NCBI RefSeq assembly: GCF_002078505.1 | Contig: NZ_LUAV01000038.1 | Coordinates: 1-64,000, forward strand | Reading direction: 5' to 3' | DNA: 64,000 bases | Source: Ensifer aridi | GTDB taxonomy: Bacteria > Pseudomonadota > Alphaproteobacteria > Rhizobiales > Rhizobiaceae | In this document: in pieces, positions 17,681 through 25,231 of the stretch | Layout of the letters: each line of letters begins with the position of its first letter | How positions within the stretch are numbered: position 1 is the first letter of the stretch | Translations under genes and position numbers: made by a program | Notes under the pieces: model-generated | The model's input: only the letters and a program-made list of their open reading frames with translations | The model's database searches: none | Told to the model about the DNA's origin: nothing

Positions 17681-17884
17681 TCAGAATCCGCAGATGATCG
17701 AGTGGTCCTTGTTGAGATAAATGTGGGACCCAGTTTTTTTGCTAATGTTTTCGAGAACCGTGATTTCTTCGTCGGTGAGGTTTTCGATCACGTCATGCAC
17801 CGCCTGCGGGAGCATATTCTCCTCCACGTCGGGAATGACATTGGAGTTCTTCAGACGGTCGAAATTTGGCTGGAAGCCCGGCAT
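17681..17884 (-). CDS. Candidate RiPP precursor peptide (67 aa)
   Basis: A small protein with a strong ribosome site (GAGGAGGTCACA before ATG 17884), immediately upstream of ycaO. Residues about 25-50 form a predicted amphipathic acidic helix (LPQAVHDVIENLTDEEITVL), typical of a leader. After Thr-Gly at 51-52 comes a short tail SHIYLNKDHSIICGF with the only cysteine, Cys65, two residues from the C-terminus. That tail is the likely core. Trifolitoxin's precursor also has its modified Cys near the C-terminus, but there is no clear homology. No peptidase or exporter gene is adjacent. A small regulatory or structural protein is the alternative. Confidence 0.65.
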   Translation of the reverse strand: MPGFQPNFDRLKNSNVIPDVEENMLPQAVHDVIENLTDEEITVLENISKKTGSHIYLNKDHSIICGF

Positions 17885-18019
17885 TGTGACCTCCTCAGGC
17901 TCTGAACAATTTTCGATGCTTGCTAGATTGCTGTCTTAGAAACGTGAGCCGCTGACGTCAGTAATAATAGGGTACCGGCTTCATACTTGTCCAGTACTAC
18001 TCTCTAGTACTAATGGGCT
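17885..18019. promoter_or_regulatory. Divergent promoter region between the peptide gene and the diiron-oxidase gene
   Basis: This 135-bp spacer must hold promoters in both directions. It contains two AGTACT palindromes at 17993-17998 and 18006-18011, whose centres are 13 bp apart (CAGTACTAC and TAGTACTAA contexts), close to the rightward gene. The spacing of just over one helical turn suits a dimeric or paired regulator. No other short reading frame is convincing. Confidence 0.45.
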
Positions 18020-18814
18020 ATGCGCCTACGATCCGGGTCGAACTTGAACCATGTCTGGAATGAGCTAAGATATCGCCGTTTGGTTTGTTACTCACCGATT
18101 GGTGTCGCTATGGATATGCTTGAAAGACAAGCGAATAGTGACTTTGTGAGGGGTAGAATTGACCTCTGTTTGCCAGCTCTTCAGGCGGCTTTCAGCAATC
18201 TTTGGCGAACCGAACCCCAACGGGAAATGACGATCGCTTTCCTGGTCTTGCTTCATCAAATCATGCGGGCGTCGGTCCCCCTCATGCAGCGGGCGGCAGA
18301 ACGATGCGATCAACTGCAGGCAACCGACAAGCCTGCGGCTTTGCTAGGAGGATATTATCGGCAGCATATTTCCGAGGAACTGCACCACGATACTTGGGCA
18401 CTTGAGGACCTGAAGGCTGCAGGATGCGATCCTGAGCGAATTCTATCCATCACCCCTTCCGTCGAAGTAGCACGATTGGTCGGCACCCAGTATTATTGGG
18501 TTCATCACCATCACCCTCTCATGCTGCTTGGATACATTGCGGTTCTCGAGGCTTTTCCTCCTGCGGACAGTAAAATTGATGAGATTCGGGATGGTTCGGG
18601 CCTGCCGGATTCAACGTTCAGGACTTTGAGAATTCACGGAGACCTTGATCCGACGCATAGCGCCGAGATCGATCAGACGTTTAATACGCTGCCGTTGGAT
18701 CAGAAACACTTGGAAATGGTGGGTTTGAGTGTGCTCCATAGCTGTGATGCACTCGCGGCAAGCGTGCGAGCTCTGCGCCCCCTCGACCTGTTTAGCGGAT
18801 CGAAGTCCGGCTAA
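18020..18814 (+). CDS. Heme-oxygenase-like diiron oxidase (HDO) / iron-containing redox enzyme
   Basis: The all-helical 264-aa product has the HDO ligand pattern in order: EELHHDTWALEDL (E-x2-H type, residues 119-123), a central Glu in AVLEAF (177), and HGDLDPTHSAEID, the D-x-x-x-x/H motif (208-213). HDO enzymes (UndA, SznF, BesC relatives) use two irons and O2 for N-oxygenation, decarboxylation or C-C cleavage. The HHHH run at 162-165 is unusual. The start is uncertain: ATG 18020 lacks a Shine-Dalgarno, and ATG 18110 or 18116 better fit family length. It is divergent from the peptide-YcaO-TfuA operon and is probably a second tailoring enzyme. Confidence 0.8.
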   Translation: MRLRSGSNLNHVWNELRYRRLVCYSPIGVAMDMLERQANSDFVRGRIDLCLPALQAAFSNLWRTEPQREMTIAFLVLLHQIMRASVPLMQRAAERCDQLQATDKPAALLGGYYRQHISEELHHDTWALEDLKAAGCDPERILSITPSVEVARLVGTQYYWVHHHHPLMLLGYIAVLEAFPPADSKIDEIRDGSGLPDSTFRTLRIHGDLDPTHSAEIDQTFNTLPLDQKHLEMVGLSVLHSCDALAASVRALRPLDLFSGSKSG

Positions 18815-19137
18815 CTTTCAAATCTCCGTCGTTGCAATGCTCCGCTTCAGACATCCGTGTCGGTAAATGTCAGCAGCGACCATTTGTTGCGACGACATGA
18901 TTTGACCGGCGCTTAGGATGGCAGCTTCGATCAGAACCGCGACGTTCATTCGCCTTGAACCAAGTCGAATCGCAGACGCCGCGACGAGACCAAGCAATTC
19001 ATTCGACCGGCCCGTTTGTTGCCGCACAGCAGCCATTGGCACTTCTGCTGCGAATTTCGGCTCCACCCTGATTAGTCAGTGCTTCCCTGGCATATCGCAC
19101 GGGCTGCCTAGCTGGATGTCGATGTCCCACCGACCAC
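18815..19137. other. Intergenic, no supported gene
   Basis: Open frames occur on both strands (about 18818-19066 and 18918-19137), but neither resembles a known family or has a convincing start. They mirror each other as GC-rich shadows. It separates the diiron-oxidase gene from the terminator of the leftward KPHMT-like gene. Confidence 0.4.
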
Positions 19138-19171
19138 AAAAAGACCGCCTCGACCCTTTCGATCAAGGCGG
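19138..19171 (-). terminator. Rho-independent terminator after the KPHMT-like gene
   Basis: On the minus strand CCGCCTTGATC pairs with GGTCGAGGCGG (11 bp with two G-T pairs) around a small GAAAG loop, then a run of five T residues follows (seen as AAAAA at 19138-19142 on the plus strand). It lies about 40 bp beyond the stop at 19213 and closes the mocD-like to KPHMT-like operon. Confidence 0.75.
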
Positions 19172-19212
19172 CCAGGCGGCCCCACTGGGAGGTGAGCTCA
19201 AAGGCGCGCTCT

Positions 19213-20010
19213 TCAGCCCCGTTCGAGTTCTGCGAGAAACGCGCTCAATTCTTTCTCCTCAATGCCGACAAGATGGCCTTTTTCCGGATAGGCGCCGGAG
19301 CGCACGTCGTGCGCGAATTCCGAGAAAGCGGCGATGCGCTCCTCTTGCAGGCGCTCGTATTCGGCGGCGAAGTTTCGGTAGGTCTTGGCATGACGCGGAT
19401 AGTGGCCGCGGTTGGAGCCGAGCACGTCCTCGGCGAAGAGATATTGCGCATCGCAGCCTGTTCCCGCGCCCATTGAGAGCATCAGGATCGACGTGCGCGC
19501 GCTGATTGCGGCGGCGACCTCGCCCGGCACCACCTCGATCTCGGCGGCGAAGGCGCCCGCCTCTTCCAAGGCCTTCGTCTGGCGCCAGATCTCGAGGGCG
19601 CTTGCCGCGGTCTTGCCGACGGCGCGGAAGCCACCGGTCCAGGTGGCCTTGGACGGGATCAGCCCGACATGGCCGCAGACGGGAATGCCTTCGTCGCGCA
19701 TGCGCCGGACGGTCGAAAGGCTCGCGGCACAATAGACGGCGTCGCCGCCTGCCTTCAGCGCCTTGAAAGCGGCGCCGATGTATTCCTCCGCCGTGATATA
19801 GTCGCCATATTCAAGGCCTGGAAAGGCGAAGACGGAGGGTGCTGCCTCGCGGAATTCGAGACCGAGCAGCGCCGGGGGGACGGATACGAGGTCGATCCCG
19901 GCCTTTTCGGCGGCCTCGGCCTCCTCCAGCGTCACCACGCGGAGCATCGTGAGCTGACGCTTGCCTTTCATCGACAAGAGATCGGCAACGGTCGGACGGC
20001 GGTGTCTCAT
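19213..20010 (-). CDS. Ketopantoate hydroxymethyltransferase (PanB)-superfamily enzyme
   Basis: The 265-aa TIM-barrel protein starts RPTVADLLSMKGKRQLTMLR, matching PanB TVxxLxxMKxxGxKixMlt, and keeps the GHVGLIPSKATWTGGFRAVG segment. However the PanB VGDSLGM metal-binding block is replaced by VSVPPALLG, so it is not an ordinary pantothenate enzyme. PanB-like proteins add a one-carbon unit from methylene-tetrahydrofolate to an alpha-keto acid, or act as related C-C lyases. It is last in the oxygenase operon, so it may process the product or the released C1 unit from O-demethylation. Pantothenate synthesis is unlikely. Confidence 0.7.
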   Translation of the reverse strand: MRHRRPTVADLLSMKGKRQLTMLRVVTLEEAEAAEKAGIDLVSVPPALLGLEFREAAPSVFAFPGLEYGDYITAEEYIGAAFKALKAGGDAVYCAASLSTVRRMRDEGIPVCGHVGLIPSKATWTGGFRAVGKTAASALEIWRQTKALEEAGAFAAEIEVVPGEVAAAISARTSILMLSMGAGTGCDAQYLFAEDVLGSNRGHYPRHAKTYRNFAAEYERLQEERIAAFSEFAHDVRSGAYPEKGHLVGIEEKELSAFLAELERG

Positions 20011-20057
20011 CGGATTCTCCGGGGAACGCTTGGGGAAAGGGAGGGCTGTGGCGGCGC

Positions 20058-21284
20058 TCAGGCCGCCAGCAGCTTCTTGAGCTTGGTCTCGGGGGAGGCG
20101 AGAGCCTCGGGGTCCGGGCGGGCGCCGGCGGCGATCAGCATTTCGGCAAGCCGGATATCGCGTGCGACGGCATTGCCGGGGCCGACGCCGCTTGCCGCGA
20201 TCAGCCGTCCGCCGCCGTCTAGGTGGAAGAGGATGAAGGCCCCCTCCTCCATGTCGCGCCTGACTGTCAGCGCCGCGCCATCGGCAAGTCCGGCGATCTG
20301 CAGCGTCAGCTCATACTGATCCGACCAGAACCACGGCACGCTCGCGATATGCTCGGCCCCGCCAATAAGATTGGCGGCGGCCAACGTCCCCTGGTCCTGG
20401 GCATTGCGCCAGGCCTCGAGTCGCACGCGTCGTCCGCCGTGCTGCTGGAGGGGGAAGGAGCAGCAGTCGCCCGCGGCAAAGATGTCGGGATCGGATGTGC
20501 GGAGCGTCCGGTCGACCGCGATGCCGTTGTCGACCGCAATCCCGGCGGCTTCCGCAAGCTCGGTGTTCGGCACCGCTCCGATGCCGACGACGACGAGGTC
20601 GGCGGCGATGCAGCGGCCGTCGGCAACGACGACACACGCACTCGCGCCATTGTCCTCGATTGCCGTTATCCTCGCGCCGCAGACGATCTCGACGCCTTCG
20701 CGCCGGTGCTGCTCGGCGACAACGGCTGCGATCTCCTCCGGCACGCCACGGGAGAGCACGCGCGGCAGGCCTTCTATGAGCACTACTTCGGCGTCGAGCT
20801 TGCGCGCGGTCGCTGCGAGCTCGAGGCCGATGAAGCCGCCGCCGATGACGGCGAGCTTGCGGCCGGGCGCGAGCGCGGCGCGGATCGCCAAGGCGTCGGC
20901 ATGCGTCCTCAACATGCGGATGCGTTCGGAGTTTTCAGGTGCACCCGGAAAGGTCCGCGGCCGAGCGCCGGTTGCAAGAAGCAGCCGGTGATAAGTGACC
21001 GAACGGCCGTCGGCGAGCTTCACCGCCTTCCCGCTGCGGTCGATCCTTGCGACCGGCGCATCGGTCAAGACCGTGATCCGGGCCGCCTGATACCGCTCGG
21101 CGCCCGCCACATATTTCGGCTGCTCGGCTCCGGCCAGTCCCTCCTTCGAAAGCGGCGGCCGCTCATAGGGGAGATGCGGCTCGGCGCCGATCAGCGTGAT
21201 CTCGCCGTCGAAACCCTTCTCCCTGAGGGCGAAGGCTGCCCTAGCGCCGCATTCGCCGGCCCCCACGATCACGATATGCCTCAT
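20058..21284 (-). CDS. mocF: FAD-dependent ferredoxin reductase, MocF-like
   Basis: A 408-aa ferredoxin/rubredoxin-type reductase with two Rossmann motifs: IVIVGAGECGARAAFALRE for FAD at the N-terminus and LAVIGGGFIGLELAATARKL for NAD(P)H, plus FAAGDCCSFPL near the FAD C-terminal site. It passes electrons from NADH to the adjacent Rieske ferredoxin. The order desaturase-like oxygenase, Rieske ferredoxin, reductase matches the rhizopine demethylase set MocD/MocE/MocF. It is 48 bp downstream of the ferredoxin gene. The moc name is by homology and context; the substrate may differ from rhizopine. Confidence 0.8.
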   Translation of the reverse strand: MRHIVIVGAGECGARAAFALREKGFDGEITLIGAEPHLPYERPPLSKEGLAGAEQPKYVAGAERYQAARITVLTDAPVARIDRSGKAVKLADGRSVTYHRLLLATGARPRTFPGAPENSERIRMLRTHADALAIRAALAPGRKLAVIGGGFIGLELAATARKLDAEVVLIEGLPRVLSRGVPEEIAAVVAEQHRREGVEIVCGARITAIEDNGASACVVVADGRCIAADLVVVGIGAVPNTELAEAAGIAVDNGIAVDRTLRTSDPDIFAAGDCCSFPLQQHGGRRVRLEAWRNAQDQGTLAAANLIGGAEHIASVPWFWSDQYELTLQIAGLADGAALTVRRDMEEGAFILFHLDGGGRLIAASGVGPGNAVARDIRLAEMLIAAGARPDPEALASPETKLKKLLAA

Positions 21285-21332
21285 GCTCTCCTCCCTTCGC
21301 CTCTCGCGTCCAGCGCGCAGGTCGCCCTATTC

Positions 21333-21650
21333 TTAGGAAATCGCGATGAAAACGCTGCCCGCCTCTACCTTCACGGGATAGGTCCGAAGGTTGACGCAGA
21401 CGGGTGCGCCCTTGGCCTGGCCGGTCTTGTAGTTGAAGCGGCCGTTGTGCTTCGGACATTCGATGATGTCGTCCATCACCAGCCCGTCGGCGAGATGGAT
21501 GTGCTCGTGCGTGCAGAGCCCATCGGTCGCGAAATACTCGTCGTCCGGACTGCGATAGACGGCGAAGGTGCGCCCCTCATGGTCGAAACGAATGACGTCT
21601 TCCTCATCGATTTCATCGGCCGCACAGACCTCGACCCAGTTCGAGCTCAT
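21333..21650 (-). CDS. mocE: Rieske-type ferredoxin, MocE family
   Basis: A 105-aa single-domain Rieske protein. The cluster ligands are Cys46 and His48 (CTHEHIHL) and Cys65 and His68 (CPKHNGRF). It is soluble, with no signal peptide or membrane anchor, and carries electrons from the reductase to the membrane oxygenase. The CTHEHIHLADG motif is typical of the MocE family of rhizobial ferredoxins. It lies between the desaturase-like gene and the reductase gene, which supports one three-component oxygenase. Confidence 0.88.
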   Translation of the reverse strand: MSSNWVEVCAADEIDEEDVIRFDHEGRTFAVYRSPDDEYFATDGLCTHEHIHLADGLVMDDIIECPKHNGRFNYKTGQAKGAPVCVNLRTYPVKVEAGSVFIAIS

Positions 21651-21700
21651 CGTGTTTCCTCCATTCGATCGTTTGTTTGATTGGCGTTTCGGTTAACGCC

Positions 21701-22792
21701 TCACTCGGCGGCGTGAACAACGCGGTCGTTGCGGAATTCTTCGCGATAGGGCTTTGCCGTCGGCGGCAATTCGCGCTTCAGGAAATAATCCTCGTTGCGC
21801 AACTGCCTCAGGAAGGCGGGGATCATTTCACGGTAGCCGTGAAGGATCGACGGATTCGCTTCCGGCAGGTCGTGTTTGATCATCGCGTGCAGCCTCGGCA
21901 GTGCGTGATAGGGCACCATCGGGAACATGTGGTGCTCTACGTGATAATTCATGTTCCAGTAGATGAATCGGCTTACCGGGTTCATGTAGACAGTGCGACT
22001 GTTCAGCCGATGATCGGTGACGTTGTCGGCAAGACCGCCATGCTGCAGGAGGCCCGTGAGCACGTGATGCCAGGCGCCATAGAGCCGCGGCAGGCCGATG
22101 AGCATCAAAGGCAGGATCGAGCCGAGATAGACCGCAAGGCCGATCGTCGCGAGGTAGATGGCTAACCAGATGCGAGCGACGCGGATCGCCTTCGGCTGCT
22201 CCATTTCCGGAATGAAGGTCTTTTCCGCAGCGCTGATGACGCCAAAGGCGTTTCGCACCATGTCGATTACGGCATGCCATACATCGATGATGCCAAAGAA
22301 GTTGAGAATGAGCCGCAGGAGATCCGGCGGGCGCATGACGGCGATTTCCGGGTCACGGCCGACGATGACCGTGTCGGTGTGATGGCGGGTATGGCTCCAG
22401 CGCCAGGTGACCGGATTGCGCATGATCATGAAGCAGGCGACCTGATAGCAGACGTCGTTCATCCACATCGTCTTGAAGGCCGTGCCGTGGCCGCATTCAT
22501 GCCAGCGGCTGTCGGAAGCCGAGCCATAGAGCACGCCATAGGCAAGGAAGAACGGCACGGCCAGCCAAGTGCCCCAGAAATAGATGCCGAGAGCGCCGAG
22601 CAGAGCCATGCTGCCAAGCCAAATCGCGGTGTCGCGGATGGCGGGGCCGTTCTCGCGCTTCATCAGTTCCTTCATCTGCTTGCGCGGAATATCGGTGTGA
22701 TACCACTCCGCCGCTGCAAGCCCACTCGCAACCGCCGCCTCTGCATCACGGCCGAGCAGGCTGTAATCTCGTTTGGTCGGAACTGTCGTCAT
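21701..22792 (-). CDS. mocD: Fatty-acid-desaturase/alkane-hydroxylase-family membrane oxygenase, MocD-like
   Basis: A 363-aa membrane diiron protein with the three histidine boxes: HECGHGT (about residue 98), HTRHHTD (134) and HVEHH (284), plus extra His residues in GAWHHVLTGLLQH. Four or more hydrophobic segments lie between them. MocD-type enzymes, fed by MocE and MocF, O-demethylate the rhizopine 3-O-methyl-scyllo-inosamine; other family members hydroxylate or desaturate lipids. ATG 22792 has GGGAGGCAGGG just upstream. It is the first gene of the operon, divergent from the lacI-type gene. The real substrate is not shown by sequence. Confidence 0.8.
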   Translation of the reverse strand: MTTVPTKRDYSLLGRDAEAAVASGLAAAEWYHTDIPRKQMKELMKRENGPAIRDTAIWLGSMALLGALGIYFWGTWLAVPFFLAYGVLYGSASDSRWHECGHGTAFKTMWMNDVCYQVACFMIMRNPVTWRWSHTRHHTDTVIVGRDPEIAVMRPPDLLRLILNFFGIIDVWHAVIDMVRNAFGVISAAEKTFIPEMEQPKAIRVARIWLAIYLATIGLAVYLGSILPLMLIGLPRLYGAWHHVLTGLLQHGGLADNVTDHRLNSRTVYMNPVSRFIYWNMNYHVEHHMFPMVPYHALPRLHAMIKHDLPEANPSILHGYREMIPAFLRQLRNEDYFLKRELPPTAKPYREEFRNDRVVHAAE

Positions 22793-23001
22793 CCCTGCCT
22801 CCCCCACGGCGCCGCACCGTTTTCAGATGCGCAAAGCTGCCGTAGCGCGTTAAACCGGCGCTCTCTCCCGATCGCCGCGCCATTTCCATGAGACGAGAAT
22901 AGGTTGACTTTTGATGCTTCTCAATGCAGTCATGATATATTCTCTCAAATCCTATCAGCATGATGACCTCAGATGTGAGGGAATAGTTTCAGGGAGGGAT
23001 C
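22793..23001. promoter_or_regulatory. Divergent promoter region between mocD-like and lacI-like genes
   Basis: About 210 bp separate two diverging starts, an AT-richer patch including TCATGATATATTC near 22930-22945. LacI regulators usually bind palindromes here, but I could not pick one reliably. Confidence 0.4.
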
Positions 23002-24033
23002 ATGACGAGGAGGCCGACCATTGCGGACCTCGCCCGGGCCGCGGGCGTAAGCGTTGCGACAGTGGACCGCGTCTTGAACGGGCGGCATCCGGTGCGCGAA
23101 GAGACAGCCCGCCGCGTTTACGATGCGGCGAAGGCGATCGGCTATCATGCCGTTGGCCTGCTGCGCCAAAGGGTCTTCGAGGATCTGCCGCAATATCGCC
23201 TGGGTTTTCTCCTGCAAAAGCCGGAGCAGTCCTTCTACAAGGCGGTGGCAAAGGAAATCGAGAATGCGGCACTTTCGGTGACCCACGCCCGCGCGGTACC
23301 GCAGGTGGACTTTACGGCGAGCTCGACTCCGAGCGGCATCATCGACAAACTGAAGGCGATGGCCGCGCGCAATCAGGCGATCGCCCTCGTCTCACCCGAT
23401 TATCCGGCGGTCGCCGCTGCGGTCGAGGAGCTCAAGGAAAGGGGCATCCCCGTTTTCGCCCTGCTCTCCGATTTCGCCGCCGGCGTGCGCGAAGGCTATG
23501 TCGGTCTCAACAATCAGAAGGTCGGAAGAACGGCCGCCTGGATGATCGCCAAGGCGGCGAAGCGCCCGGGCAAGGTCGCGGCCTTCGTCGGCAGCCACCG
23601 CTTCCACGGACACGAACTGCGCGAGATCGGCTTTCGCTCCTATTTTCGTGAGAACGCGCCGGATTTCGAGGTCCTCGACACCATGGTCAACCTCGACACG
23701 CCCGAGATCACCCACGAGGCGACGCTCGACCTCATTCAGCGCCATCCGGATTTGCTCGGTTTCTATGTCTGCGGCGGCGGGATGGAGGGCGCGATCTCGG
23801 CGATCCGGGAAGAGAAGTTGGAGGGCAAGCTGCTTGCCGTCGTCAACGAACTGACGCCGGAGTCGCGCGCAGCGCTCGCCGATGAAACGGTGCTAATGGC
23901 TGTCGCAACACCCGTCCCGACTCTCGCAAAGGAAACGATCAATCTGATGATCGGCGCCATCGACCGTGGCCCGGCAAGCGTCCCCGGGCAGACTTTCCTG
24001 CCGTTCGATATCTATACGCCGGAGAATATCTGA
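23002..24033 (+). CDS. LacI-family transcriptional regulator
   Basis: A 343-aa regulator. The N-terminal LacI helix-turn-helix and hinge are seen in RRPTIADLARAAGVSVATVD and RVLNGRHPVREETARRV. The ligand domain is the periplasmic-binding type (PALVSPDYPAVAAAVEELKE-like core, GFYVCGGGMEGAIS) associated with sugar or cyclitol sensing. A GGGAGGG ribosome site precedes ATG 23002. It is divergent from the mocD-like operon and probably represses it, being released by the cyclitol-like substrate. Confidence 0.9.
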   Translation: MTRRPTIADLARAAGVSVATVDRVLNGRHPVREETARRVYDAAKAIGYHAVGLLRQRVFEDLPQYRLGFLLQKPEQSFYKAVAKEIENAALSVTHARAVPQVDFTASSTPSGIIDKLKAMAARNQAIALVSPDYPAVAAAVEELKERGIPVFALLSDFAAGVREGYVGLNNQKVGRTAAWMIAKAAKRPGKVAAFVGSHRFHGHELREIGFRSYFRENAPDFEVLDTMVNLDTPEITHEATLDLIQRHPDLLGFYVCGGGMEGAISAIREEKLEGKLLAVVNELTPESRAALADETVLMAVATPVPTLAKETINLMIGAIDRGPASVPGQTFLPFDIYTPENI

Positions 24034-24111
24034 ACGCCGCTTCTGCTGCCTTAAGGTCTGCTTGCGCAACGAGGCGCGCCGTCATACCTGCGACCTCGTA
24101 GCGACGTCGAC

Positions 24112-24642
24112 CTATTTTGGAGCCTGGGCTGCAGTTTCGCCTGGAGGCAAAATCCGGAACATGAAGGTTGTGACCTTGTCGCCTGGCTTGAACGGTCCCG
24201 GCACCTCATGACGGACTGGCTTCACGCTTTGAAGGAATGCTGCAACTGCTGTAGCGTCTTCTTCGGTGAGATGCGCAAATGCGTGCCACGGCATAATCGG
24301 CGCTAGGACGCGACCGTCGGGTCGACGGCCGGTTTGAATTGCAGCCACGATCTGCTCTCTGGTCCAATTGCCGATGCCGCTCTCCTTGTCGGGCGTAATG
24401 TTGCGGCCGACGAAAACACCTTGCCCAGGAATTTCGAAGCCGACATCCGAGCCACCCAGGAAGCGCGAGTTATCTGGTTTTCCGAAGAAATATCCCGGTG
24501 TGTGGCAATCGTTGCAGCCACCGATGGTGACGAGATATTCGCCGCGCGCAGTCTGCGCGTCATCGGCAGCGACCGCCGTAAACGCCTGCAAGCCTAGCGC
24601 CCAAGCGGCCAGAAGTGTGAATGGAAGGCTTAGCCGAGCCAT
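24112..24642 (-). CDS. Periplasmic cytochrome c, monoheme
   Basis: A 176-aa protein with a signal peptide (MARLSLPFTLLAAWALGLQA, cleavage near AVAA-DDA). The heme attachment site is C43-N-D-C46-H47 in GGCNDCHTPG, and Met117 in APIMPWHAFAHL is the probable distal ligand. The shape ARGEYLVTIGGCNDCH fits the single-heme domains of membrane-bound dehydrogenase cytochromes. It would accept electrons from a periplasmic dehydrogenase and pass them to an oxidase. No dehydrogenase or oxidase gene is adjacent in the window. Confidence 0.85.
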   Translation of the reverse strand: MARLSLPFTLLAAWALGLQAFTAVAADDAQTARGEYLVTIGGCNDCHTPGYFFGKPDNSRFLGGSDVGFEIPGQGVFVGRNITPDKESGIGNWTREQIVAAIQTGRRPDGRVLAPIMPWHAFAHLTEEDATAVAAFLQSVKPVRHEVPGPFKPGDKVTTFMFRILPPGETAAQAPK

Positions 24643-25231
24643 CTTACCCTCCTTGAGAGATCACTCGCGGGCTGAACGATCTGAATATCACTTCGAAGTT
24701 GACCCATATATTAGCTATTTCGAATTACCAGAAATTGTCCGAAAGCCGCGGTTGGAGGAGTCGAGTGCGTGGAAGCCACGCTCCCCGGGATGAATGGTTT
24801 ATGAGTTCGGCCCTCAGCAGGTGCACCTCCCCATAGTGACGCCTCACTCATAGGACCTTGGTCTGACAGATACCGCCAGAGGTCTTAGGACCGTTGCGGA
24901 ATGCTTTCCTCCGTACATAGTGCGACAGGCAAGCGCCTACGGCCATGAATAGCCCCGCCCCTGCGGCCGTGGACGTGCGAGGGTCCCAGAACCGGTCATC
25001 CGACCGCTCTGAGACCCTCGCGCCTGTCTGCGCTATCCGTGCTCCGTTATTGGCCCCGCCTTGCCGAGCACTCGGGTCTTGAACCTCTTTTTGCTGTGAG
25101 CGTATTTGCAACCGGTGCGGTGTCGCTATTTCCGGAGATTGGCGTAGGCTCTCCCAATCACCGGCTGATAGCCCGGGCGCCGGTGGCTGGGAGATGATCG
25201 CGCTTTCGCCCCGCTTGAGGAGTTGCGCGCT
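24643..25231. other. Intergenic, no well-supported gene
   Basis: A minus-strand frame (24848-25327) contains a possible short hydrophobic segment (AAGAGLFMAVGACLSHYV), but its N-terminal part overlaps the likely real gene at 25232 and it has no known relatives that I recognise. The AT-rich part around 24690-24740 is probably the cytochrome c promoter region. Confidence 0.4.

Noticed and set aside
12636..18814. Calling the cluster a trifolitoxin locus
   Set aside because: Only TfuA and the YcaO-type chemistry are shared in theme. The tfxA-like core, tfxB-G set and exporter are not seen, so naming it trifolitoxin would be wrong.
18818..19066. Open frames on both strands between the oxidase and the terminator
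   Set aside because: Mutually overlapping, no ribosome site, no recognisable family; treated as non-coding.
19213..20010. Annotation as the pantothenate-pathway panB
   Set aside because: The metal-binding VGDSLGM block is missing, panC is absent, and the operon context is an oxygenase system.
20223..21680. A 485-codon plus-strand frame
   Set aside because: Antisense to the ferredoxin reductase and Rieske genes; composition is that of a GC shadow.
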